The notes below the pieces were generated by a model that worked only from the letters and a program-made list of their open reading frames with translations, was not told where the DNA came from and did not search any database. Source: Acidobacteriota bacterium (GTDB lineage Bacteria; Actinomycetota; Acidimicrobiia; Acidimicrobiales; Palsa-688). Taken from it: a stretch of DNA of 45,923 nt. A program made the translations under genes and the position numbers. Of this stretch, positions 8,281 through 15,207 are shown one piece after another. Position 1 is the stretch's first letter. The number at the start of each line of letters is the position of its first letter. Location of the stretch: contig JAGWSF010000052.1 of the NCBI GenBank assembly GCA_028876385.1, forward strand, positions 1-45,923, written 5' to 3'.

Positions 8281-9168
8281 GTGGTGAAGGTATTCCTGGT
8301 CGACGGGACCTACGAGCTGTTCCGGATGTTCTACGGGGCGCCGAGCCATGTCAACGGGGCCGGCCAGGAGGTGGCGGCCGCCCGCGGGGTGGTGTCGACC
8401 GTCGTGGCCATGATCGACGACGGGGCCACCCACATCGGGGTGGCCACCGACCACGTGATCGAATCCTTCCGCAACGACCTGTGGCCCGGCTACAAGACCG
8501 GAGAGGGAGTCGACCCGGTCCTCAAGAGTCAGTTCGGGCTGCTCGAGGACGCCCTGGGTGCCCTCGGAGTGGCCCTGTGGCCGATGGTGGAGCGTGAGGC
8601 CGACGACGCCCTCGCCTCGGCCGCGGCGATCGCCGCCGCCGATCCCACCGTGGAGCAGGTCTCCATCTGGACCCCGGACAAGGATTTGGCCCAGTGCGTG
8701 GACGGCGCCCGTGTCGTCCAGGTGGACCGGCGCAAGAAGCAGGTGATCGATGAGGACGCGGTGCGGGCCCGCTACGGGATCGGCCCCCGGTCGATCCCCG
8801 ACTGGCTGGCCCTGGTGGGGGACTCGGCCGACGGGTTCCCCGGGCTGCCGGGGTGGGGGGCCAAGACGGCGTCGGCCGTTCTGGCCACCTACGGCCACGT
8901 CGAGGACATCCCCGACGCCCCGGGCCGTTGGGAGGCCAAGGTGAGGGGGGCGCCGGCGTTGGCCGCCACGTTGGCCGCCAACCGCGAGCTGGTGGCCCTC
9001 TTCAAGGAGCTGGCGACCCTGCGGCGCGACCCGCCGGTGATCGGCGGGGTGGCCGACCTGCGCTGGTCCGGCCCTCGGCCGGGTTTCGCCGAGCTGTGCC
9101 AGACGGTGTTCGACCAGCCGTCCCTGGCCGCCCGGGCCGAGCGCCTCGCCGCCCGCCGACCGGGCTGA
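8281..9168 (+). CDS. Stand-alone 5'-3' exonuclease / flap endonuclease family protein
   Basis: A 295-residue protein matching the 5'-3' exonuclease domain of DNA polymerase I but without the polymerase. Acidic metal-binding clusters are visible: VDGTYELFR (N terminus), EREADDALAS (residues ~101-110) and TPDKDLAQ. The helix-hairpin-helix DNA-binding segment is VGDSADGFPGLPGWGAKTASAVL. The predicted role is removal of 5' flaps or RNA primers, or processing of branched DNA. Start is GTG 8281 or GTG 8284 (adjacent codons); both put VKVFLVDG at the N terminus as expected, and I see no clear Shine-Dalgarno. It is convergent with aat. Confidence 0.85.
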   Translation: MVKVFLVDGTYELFRMFYGAPSHVNGAGQEVAAARGVVSTVVAMIDDGATHIGVATDHVIESFRNDLWPGYKTGEGVDPVLKSQFGLLEDALGALGVALWPMVEREADDALASAAAIAAADPTVEQVSIWTPDKDLAQCVDGARVVQVDRRKKQVIDEDAVRARYGIGPRSIPDWLALVGDSADGFPGLPGWGAKTASAVLATYGHVEDIPDAPGRWEAKVRGAPALAATLAANRELVALFKELATLRRDPPVIGGVADLRWSGPRPGFAELCQTVFDQPSLAARAERLAARRPG

Positions 9169-9177
9169 ACGGGGCCC

Positions 9178-9211
9178 CCGCCGGCCGCCCGGCTGCGGGC
9201 TGCGCCGGCGG
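9178..9211. terminator. GC-rich hairpin between convergent exonuclease and aat
   Basis: CCGCCGGC (9178-9185) pairs perfectly with GCCGGCGG (9204-9211), with a further GCCC/GGGC stem inside the loop. It fills the 48-base gap between two convergent genes and has no T-run. A bidirectional terminator is plausible. Confidence 0.35.
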
Positions 9212-9216
9212 CCGCG

Positions 9217-9966
9217 TCAGCCCCCGAAGACCTCGGGTTGGGGGCGGCTCACCGCCTCGCTCAGGCGGCGCAGGTACTCGGCCCGGCTGACCTCCACCAC
9301 GCCGAGGCTCTTCAGGTGATCGGTGGCCCACTGCACGTCGAGGAGAGCCGCCCCGGCCTCGTCGAGGAGCTCGACCAGGCCCACCAGCGCCACCTTCGAG
9401 GCGTCGGGCTGGATGTGGAACATCGACTCTCCGGCGAAGAGGCCGCCGACCGCGACTCCGTACAAGCCGCCCGCCAACTGCCCCTGGTCGTCCCAGGCTT
9501 CCACGCTGTGGACCCACCCCAAGTGGTGGAGGCGGGTGTAGGCGGCCTTTATGCCGGAGTTGATCCAGCCCCCCGGGCGGCGCCGATCGGCGCAGCGCTC
9601 GAGGACCTGCTCGAAGGCGGTGTCCACCCGCACGTCGTAGCGTCGGCACGAACGGCGCAGCGACCGGCTCACCTTCAACCCGTCGAGGGGGAGGATCCCC
9701 CGCGGGTCGGGTGACCACCAGCCGATCTGCGACCTCGACACCGGCATGGGGAAGACCCCGCTCCGGTAGGCGGCGAGCACCGTGCCCGGCTCGAGGTCGG
9801 CGCCGACCCCCACCAGCTCCTCGGCGCCGCCCTGGTCGCCCCCGTCGGGCGTCCCCGGTCCCTGCCCCTGTCGCCTCGGCGGTTCGCTCGGGAAGACCCA
9901 GCGGGTGGCGGGGGGTTCGATTGCGCGATAGCGACGCCGGTCAGCCACCCGTACAAGATGGCCCAT
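9217..9966 (-). CDS. aat: Leucyl/phenylalanyl-tRNA--protein transferase
   Basis: A 249-residue protein with the full set of family landmarks: RWVFPSEPP near the N terminus, then SGVFPMPVS, WWSPDPRGILPLD, VSRSLRR, GWINSGIKAAYTRLHHLGWVHSVEAW, GGLYGVAVGGLFAGESMF and ALLDVQWATDHLKSLG. It transfers Leu or Phe from charged tRNA onto proteins with N-terminal Arg or Lys, marking them for ClpS/ClpAP-type degradation (bacterial N-end rule). ATG 9966 was chosen as the first start giving a normal length; a longer upstream frame is low-complexity and overlaps the divergent carboxylase gene. About 45 residues of polar, Gly/Pro-rich sequence precede the conserved core, slightly more than usual. Confidence 0.92.
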   Translation of the reverse strand: MGHLVRVADRRRYRAIEPPATRWVFPSEPPRRQGQGPGTPDGGDQGGAEELVGVGADLEPGTVLAAYRSGVFPMPVSRSQIGWWSPDPRGILPLDGLKVSRSLRRSCRRYDVRVDTAFEQVLERCADRRRPGGWINSGIKAAYTRLHHLGWVHSVEAWDDQGQLAGGLYGVAVGGLFAGESMFHIQPDASKVALVGLVELLDEAGAALLDVQWATDHLKSLGVVEVSRAEYLRRLSEAVSRPQPEVFGG

Positions 9967-10093
9967 GGGGCGGCCACGCGCCGGTTCGCCGGTCGGCGGG
10001 CCGCCCAGAGGGGCCGCCCAGAGGGGGCCCGCGGATGGCGCCCCGGCTGGTGGACAGGAGCGCCGGGCACGGTTCCAACTAGCCTGGCGGCCG

Positions 10094-11650
10094 ATGTCCG
10101 AGCACCCGATGACCGAACGCATAGCCGAGCTCCTCCGCCGTCGAGAGGCGGCCATCCACGCCGGGCCTCCCCATGCCGTCGAGCGTCAGCACGCCAAGGG
10201 CAAGATGACCGCCCGGGAGCGGATCGACTACCTCCTCGACGAGGGTTCCTTCCAGGAGCTCGACATGCTGGCCCGCACCCGCGCCCCGGGGCTGCCCGAC
10301 GACAAGCGGCCCTATACCGACGGCGTCATCACCGGGTTCGGGACCATCGACGGCCGCAAGGTGTGCGTGTTCTCCCAGGACTTCACTGTCAACGGCGGTT
10401 CCCTCGGGGAGGTCTTCGGCGAGAAGGTCCACAAGATCATGGATCTCGCGGCCTCGCTCGGGGTGCCGATGATCGGTATCAACGACGGTGGCGGGGCCCG
10501 GGTGCAGGAGGGCGTCGTCGGCCTGCACTACTTCGGGGGCATCTTCAAGCGCAACGTGTCCTCCTCGGGGGTGATCCCCCAGATCAGCGTGATCATGGGC
10601 TCGTGCGCCGGGGGCGCGGTCTACAGCCCGGCCATGACCGACTTCATCTTCATGGTGCGCGACACGTCGCAGATGTTCATCACCGGTCCCGACGTGGTGA
10701 AGACCGTCACCGGCGAGGAGGTCACCCTCGAGCAGCTAGGCGGGGCCCTCACCCACGCCACCAAGTCGGGGGTGGCGGCGTTCGTGACCGCCGATGAGAA
10801 GAGCTGCCTGGACGAGGTCCGGTACCTGCTCGGCTTCCTCCCCTCGAACAACATGGAGGAGCCGCCCCGCGAAGCCTCCGGCGACGACCCCGAGCGCCTC
10901 TGCCCCGAACTGGGCCAGCTGATCCCGCCGAGTCCCAACCAGCCCTACGACATGAAGAAGGTGATCTCGGCCATCGTCGACGACGGGGACTTCGTGGAGT
11001 ACCACGCGCTGTGGGCCATGAACCTCGTGTGCGGCTTCGCCCGCATCGACGGCCATGTCGTCGGTATCGTCGGCAACCAGCCGCAGAACCTGGCCGGGGT
11101 GCTCGACATCGAGAGCTCGGAGAAGGGCGCCCGCTTCGTCCGTACCTGTGACAGCTTCAACATCCCGCTGGTCACCTTCGTCGACGTCCCCGGCTTCATG
11201 CCCGGTACCGACCAGGAGTACGGCGGCATCATCCGCCACGGGGCCAAGCTGCTCTACGCCTACTGCGAGGCCACGGTGCCCCGCATCCAGATCATCACCC
11301 GTAAGGCCTACGGGGGGGCCTACGTGGTCATGAACTCCAAGTCCATCGGGGCCGATCTGGCCTTCGCCTGGCCGTCGGCCGAGCTGGCCGTCATGGGCCC
11401 CCAGGGGGCGGTGGACATCGTCTACAAGCGGGAGCTGGCCACTGCCGCCGATCCCGCCGGCCGGAGGGCCGAGCTGGTCGAGGAGTACACCGAGCGCTTC
11501 GCCAACCCCTACCTGGCGGCCGAGCGGGGGTACGTGGACGACGTGATCGACCCGGCCGAGACCCGGCGGGTGCTGGTCCGCAGTCTGGATCTGCTGCGCA
11601 CCAAGCGGGAGGAACTGCCCAAGCGCAAGCACGGGAACGTGCCGCTGTGA
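10094..11650 (+). CDS. pccB: Acyl-CoA (propionyl-CoA) carboxylase, carboxyltransferase beta subunit
   Basis: A 518-residue carboxyltransferase of normal length with both crotonase-like halves. The N-terminal half has ARERIDYLLDEGSFQELD, SQDFTVNGGSLGE, GINDGGGARVQEG and SCAGGAVYSPAMTDF. The C-terminal half has VGIVGNQPQNLAGVLD, FVDVPGFMPGTDQEYGGIIRHGAKLLYAY and KAYGGAYVVMNSK. It transfers carboxyl from biotin to propionyl-CoA (or acetyl-CoA), giving methylmalonyl-CoA. In actinobacteria it works with a biotin-carrying alpha subunit, not in this window, and a small epsilon subunit, which is encoded next. ATG 10094 begins the family N terminus (MSEHPMTERIAELLRRR). Its stop overlaps the epsilon start (GTGA). 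It feeds the epimerase and mutase encoded elsewhere in the window. Confidence 0.94.
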   Translation: MSEHPMTERIAELLRRREAAIHAGPPHAVERQHAKGKMTARERIDYLLDEGSFQELDMLARTRAPGLPDDKRPYTDGVITGFGTIDGRKVCVFSQDFTVNGGSLGEVFGEKVHKIMDLAASLGVPMIGINDGGGARVQEGVVGLHYFGGIFKRNVSSSGVIPQISVIMGSCAGGAVYSPAMTDFIFMVRDTSQMFITGPDVVKTVTGEEVTLEQLGGALTHATKSGVAAFVTADEKSCLDEVRYLLGFLPSNNMEEPPREASGDDPERLCPELGQLIPPSPNQPYDMKKVISAIVDDGDFVEYHALWAMNLVCGFARIDGHVVGIVGNQPQNLAGVLDIESSEKGARFVRTCDSFNIPLVTFVDVPGFMPGTDQEYGGIIRHGAKLLYAYCEATVPRIQIITRKAYGGAYVVMNSKSIGADLAFAWPSAELAVMGPQGAVDIVYKRELATAADPAGRRAELVEEYTERFANPYLAAERGYVDDVIDPAETRRVLVRSLDLLRTKREELPKRKHGNVPL

Positions 11651-11868
11651 CCGCCGGCCCGACCGGCCGGGGCCCCGCCGGCCCCGCCGATCAGCCCTCC
11701 CCCGAGGAGCTGGCGGCCATTCTCGCCGCGGTCGAGATGGCCTGGCCCCGTCCCGTCGTACTGGTCGACGACCCCGGGTCCGGAGCCGGACCGTGGCGTT
11801 TCTCGGGGCGGTGGTGGTCCAAGCCGCACACCGTCCAGCGGGTGCGGCCGTGGGTGGCGCGTCCCTGA
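11647..11868 (+). CDS. Acyl-CoA carboxylase epsilon subunit
   Basis: A 73-residue protein starting at GTG 11647, overlapping the pccB stop by 4 bases. The sequence SPEELAAILAAVEMAW followed by a short linker and WRFSGRWW matches the very short actinobacterial carboxylase epsilon subunits, which have a (T/S)xEELAAL-type helix and little else conserved. These stabilise the alpha-beta carboxylase complex and raise its activity. Identification rests mainly on position behind a beta subunit, size and the EELAA helix. The C terminus is basic and Trp-rich. Confidence 0.75.
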   Translation: MTAGPTGRGPAGPADQPSPEELAAILAAVEMAWPRPVVLVDDPGSGAGPWRFSGRWWSKPHTVQRVRPWVARP

Positions 11869-11919
11869 CAGGCGACACCCGTCGGCCCTGCCCCTAAGGG
11901 CAAACCACCCCCCAGCCCC

Positions 11920-11948
11920 TTGACGGACCGGCCGCGGTAGGTGATCGT
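11920..11948 (+). promoter_or_regulatory. Weak promoter candidate before the acidic LQR-motif protein
   Basis: TTGACG at 11920-11925 is a good -35. The best -10 at 17-base spacing is GATCGT (11943-11948), which is poor. It is followed by a strong AGGAGG (11963-11968) and the TTG start at 11975. Confidence 0.3.
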
Positions 11949-11974
11949 CTTGGGGTAACCCGAGGAGGAAAAAG

Positions 11975-12394
11975 TTGACCTATCTCGACCATGACCTGGG
12001 TCCGGACGGCGCGTCGCGCGCTCCTGGCCACCCCGTCACCACTCAGCGCACCCCGTCGGGTGCCTCGACCCCGCCCATGCTCGACCTTCAGCGCCTGGCC
12101 GGTAATGCGGCGGTGAGCCAGGCCATTAAGAGCGGCCAGTTCGACTCGGAGGTGCCGGTGCAGCGCCTCGACGGCGACACCATGGAAGAGGAAGAGGAAG
12201 AGATCGAGGACGCGGAGGAGACCGAGGAAGCCGGCGAGGAAGCGGGCGAGGACACCGGCGATATCCAGGACGAACTCGACGAGGAGGCCGACGAGGAGGA
12301 AGAGGAGGACGACGTCGAGGAAGAGGCCGTAGACGAGCAGGAAGAAGAGGCTGAAGAAGAGCAGGAAGAGGCCGAGGAAGAAGAAGCCGTCTAG
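11975..12394 (+). CDS. Highly acidic protein with LQRxAGNxAV...VQR motif (contractile-injection-associated type)
   Basis: A 139-residue protein starting at TTG 11975, six bases after a perfect AGGAGG. Residues 35-64 contain MLDLQRLAGNAAVSQAI and then VQRLDGD. The LQRxAGNxAV plus VQR pair is a short motif found in many DUF4157 proteins and in cargo or baseplate-associated proteins of extracellular contractile injection systems. From residue 70 to the end the protein is almost entirely Glu and Asp (about 70 residues), with only a few hydrophobics, so it should be disordered and strongly negative. There is no signal peptide or membrane helix. No injection-system structural genes are in the window, so the association is by motif only. 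It is an isolated gene between the carboxylase and the convergent sulfatase. Confidence 0.7.
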   Translation: MTYLDHDLGPDGASRAPGHPVTTQRTPSGASTPPMLDLQRLAGNAAVSQAIKSGQFDSEVPVQRLDGDTMEEEEEEIEDAEETEEAGEEAGEDTGDIQDELDEEADEEEEEDDVEEEAVDEQEEEAEEEQEEAEEEEAV

Positions 12395-12451
12395 ACGGCC
12401 GTCGGCCTTACCTGGCCTCTTGACTCGGTCGGGGTGGTCGGCTCCCGGCCA

Positions 12452-12470
12452 CCGGGCCCGCCGGGCCCGG
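12452..12470. terminator. Perfect GC hairpin between convergent genes
   Basis: CCGGGCCC (12452-12459), loop GCC, GGGCCCGG (12463-12470): an 8-bp perfect stem in the 146-base gap between the acidic protein and the sulfatase-like gene. No T-run follows. Likely a bidirectional terminator. Confidence 0.4.
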
Positions 12471-12540
12471 GGCGGCCGCCTTCGGCTCGGCTCGTCCCGT
12501 CCGGCTCCGGCCGGAACCTCGTCCCCTGACTCGCCAAATT

Positions 12541-13956
12541 TCAGCCGGTGCTGGCCCCGAGTACGCCGATTCTGGGGCGCCCGCCCCGGGCCGGGCTGGC
12601 GGCCCGGCTCCTCAGGTCGATCAGTGGCGCCACGCTCTCAGCCTGTTCCTCTTCGATGACGGCCCGGAGGCGGGCCACGGCCGGTAGGCCGTAGCTCACC
12701 ACTTCCAGCATCGGGTCCGGTCGTGCGTCGAGGCCGGCGGCGAGCCAGCCCTCGAGGCGGGAGTCGAGGGCCGACACGACGTCGGGCCGTAGCCTGGCCA
12801 GATTCACCTGCTCGTCCGGGTCGGTGGGCAGGTGGTACAGCTCAGGTTCGTTTCTCGGGTAGATGCCCGGGTCCCAGCAGCGGATGTACTTCCACTCGGC
12901 GGTCCGCACCCCCCGCTTGGCCTGCCAGGTGCACTCGCTCAAGTAGACCGCTTCTCGGTGATGGTCGGCGCGTCCCTCCATTAGAGGCACCAGCGACCTC
13001 CCCTCCATGACCTCGAGTCCGGTCCCGGTAGCCAGTTCCGGGCCGAGCAGCTCGTAGATCGTGGGGGCCACGTCGATCAGACCCACGAGGGCGTCGGTCG
13101 CCATGGGGGGCACCACGCCGGGAGCCCTGATCATCAGGGGCACCCGGACCACGGAGTCGTAGAGCCCGGCGTGGTCGAACCAGGCGTCGTGGTCGGTCAT
13201 GATCTCGCCGTGGTCGCCGAACACCACAATCATCATGTCATCGAGTATGCCGAGATCGTCGAGCCGGTTGAACAGGCCGCCGAGCTCATGATCGAGGTAG
13301 GCGATCTCAGCGTGGTGGAGGGCCTCGATGTATTCGAGGTTGGGTAGACGGTCCAGGTGGTCGTACAGGTTCCGCTTGAACAGGGGGTAGGACGGGCGAC
13401 TCATGAGCTTGTCGCTGATACCGACATCGAGGCGGTCCACGAAGGGACCGGTGTAGATGGACTTGAACGGCTCGGGCGGCACATAGGGGATGTGGGCGTC
13501 CCAGAAGTGCAGGAACAGGAAGAAGTCCTCATCGCGGTGGGCGTCCAGCCAGGGCTCGGCCATCCCCCTGATGACCGAGGCGGGGGACCGCGACCGGCCG
13601 GGGGGAACCATGTAGTCGTCGTAGCCCCGGATGAACCACTGTTTCATCGAGAACAGGTGGTCGACGGCGGCCGTTCGATAGCCGCTGCTTTGGAACACCG
13701 AGGGCATCCAGGACACATCCTCATCGAGGCAGGCCGGCGGATGGAAGTGCGAGACGATGCCGGTACTGATCCCACTCCGACCGGTGAACAGGGCGGTGTG
13801 GGACGGCTGGGTCGGGATGTCGGTCGCGAAGGTGTGTCGGAACACCGCCGCATCCGACGCGAAGGCGTCGAGATTGGGTGTGTGTACCGTCGTGGATCCC
13901 AGGCACGACAGCCTGGTCGCGCACAAGGTATCCAGTGAGACGAACAAGGTTCTCAT
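12541..13956 (-). CDS. Sulfatase/alkaline phosphatase superfamily hydrolase with Thr at the catalytic position
   Basis: A 471-residue protein with the sulfatase fold: metal-binding D9 in LFVSLDTLCATRLSCLG, TPNLDAFASDAAVF, and the C-terminal metal ligands D248-H249 in VVFGDHGE. The catalytic region reads TQPSHTALFTGR (residues 49-60). True sulfatases have Cys or Ser, matured to formylglycine, in C/S-x-P-S/A-R; here that place is T49 and the Arg is H53. So formylglycine formation is not expected, and Thr may act directly, as in phospho-transfer members of the superfamily. No signal peptide is visible, suggesting cytosolic action. ATG 13956 has GAGGGG upstream. A TATAAC -10-like hexamer (minus strand, 14005-14010) suggests its own promoter, though it follows the polysaccharide cluster on the same strand. 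Confidence 0.82.
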   Translation of the reverse strand: MRTLFVSLDTLCATRLSCLGSTTVHTPNLDAFASDAAVFRHTFATDIPTQPSHTALFTGRSGISTGIVSHFHPPACLDEDVSWMPSVFQSSGYRTAAVDHLFSMKQWFIRGYDDYMVPPGRSRSPASVIRGMAEPWLDAHRDEDFFLFLHFWDAHIPYVPPEPFKSIYTGPFVDRLDVGISDKLMSRPSYPLFKRNLYDHLDRLPNLEYIEALHHAEIAYLDHELGGLFNRLDDLGILDDMMIVVFGDHGEIMTDHDAWFDHAGLYDSVVRVPLMIRAPGVVPPMATDALVGLIDVAPTIYELLGPELATGTGLEVMEGRSLVPLMEGRADHHREAVYLSECTWQAKRGVRTAEWKYIRCWDPGIYPRNEPELYHLPTDPDEQVNLARLRPDVVSALDSRLEGWLAAGLDARPDPMLEVVSYGLPAVARLRAVIEEEQAESVAPLIDLRSRAASPARGGRPRIGVLGASTG

Positions 13957-14073
13957 TGCTGCCCCTCATGTTCGAAGCTTTGCCCAGCTCCTTTGGAGCC
14001 CTATGTTATATGAATCCGGCTGATTGATCCACTGGCTGTCATAGATAAATTTGACCCAGTAAACGGCCGACTA

Positions 14074-15207
14074 TTATGCGGAAAAGTATTGAGCACTCGC
14101 CACCATTTTGAAGGCCGCCAATCCAGCTGGCGTCAGGGACCAGTTGCCGTTGGGGCCGTCCGCGTCGAAGTAGACGACGGCCTTGACCGCCGGGAACGAC
14201 GACGGCAGGGTCTGGGCCAAGCCGCCGACGTACTGGCTCTGATCCGAGGCGGTGGCGCCGGTTTCAGCCACCATCAAGGGCTTGGAGGAGCTGGCGTAGG
14301 TGTCGTACCAGGCGGCGAAGACGGTCGCGAATCCCTCGGCCCCTAGATGGTGGCGGTCGTAGCCGTCCGCAGCGATCCAGTCGACGTAGGCCGTCCCCGG
14401 GAAGAATGGGGTGAAAGGAGCCGTCCCGCCGACGCCCGGGCACCATACAAATGCCACATTGGTTGCTCCCACCTCATGGAATATGGACCAGATGTGAATC
14501 CAGGCTTGGACGAACCCCGGGGCGCCATCCGTCCCGAGGCACGACGACGAGCTTCGCGTCGGTAGGTTCATCTCCCAGAACCACCGCAGGAAGATCGGAT
14601 GGCCGAGGCTCTTCAGTGAAAGGGCGTAGTTCCGCACCGTCGAGTCGTAGACGCCCGAGCTCACCGCACCAACCGGCGCGCAGCTCCAAGCCAGGAGGGG
14701 TATGGCGCCCGCCGCCGAGATGGCCTCCAGGGCCGCCATCGGTGCTGGGCTCTGGAAGCCGGCGTACAGGCCGATGATGGCGGGGTGTGACGCGGTGGCC
14801 TGCTCGAAGGCCGGAAGCTGGGCCAGTTCGCCGGCGGGGCCGACACCGGCTGGGCCGGCTGGGTTGATCCACGCCCCGAGGTAGGCGCCGCCGGCCGGTA
14901 CCGCCGGCGGGTTGCCGGCCGACGGTGAGGTGCCGGCTGCTTGGGAGGAGCCGGCCCCCGAAGGGGCCGGCTGGGAACCCGTCGGCCCCGTAGCGCTCTG
15001 CGGGCGCGCCGTGGTGATCGAAGCGACCGGAGCCGACGTCGCAGGCGTCGAGACGTTGGCGGACCTCGATCCACCAGCCGAACTGCAAGCGGACACCCCT
15101 AATGCCACGGCCGCGGCGACGGCGATCGTCACCGTCCGATCGAGGCGCAAGACCGGGGTCCGGGCCAGTGTCCGGGCCGGTGCCGTAGGGTCCGCCCGTT
15201 GGACCAT
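14074..15207 (-). CDS. GH26-like glycoside hydrolase lipoprotein
   Basis: A 377-residue secreted protein. Residues 1-41 are a lipoprotein signal: basic start, hydrophobic core TVTIAVAAAVALG and lipobox VSAC with C41. A Ser/Thr/Pro/Ala-rich linker follows to about residue 105. The catalytic domain begins GGAYLGAWINPAGPAG and has RWFWEMN with the probable acid/base E212 and MVAETGA with the probable nucleophile E315, the pattern of family GH26 (clan A, mannanase and related beta-glucanases). It would act outside the membrane on a beta-linked polysaccharide. ATG 15207 overlaps the stop of the glycosyltransferase gene (ATGA), so the two are translationally coupled, suggesting it trims or releases the polymer made by that synthase. 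Confidence 0.85.
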   Translation of the reverse strand: MVQRADPTAPARTLARTPVLRLDRTVTIAVAAAVALGVSACSSAGGSRSANVSTPATSAPVASITTARPQSATGPTGSQPAPSGAGSSQAAGTSPSAGNPPAVPAGGAYLGAWINPAGPAGVGPAGELAQLPAFEQATASHPAIIGLYAGFQSPAPMAALEAISAAGAIPLLAWSCAPVGAVSSGVYDSTVRNYALSLKSLGHPIFLRWFWEMNLPTRSSSSCLGTDGAPGFVQAWIHIWSIFHEVGATNVAFVWCPGVGGTAPFTPFFPGTAYVDWIAADGYDRHHLGAEGFATVFAAWYDTYASSSKPLMVAETGATASDQSQYVGGLAQTLPSSFPAVKAVVYFDADGPNGNWSLTPAGLAAFKMVASAQYFSA

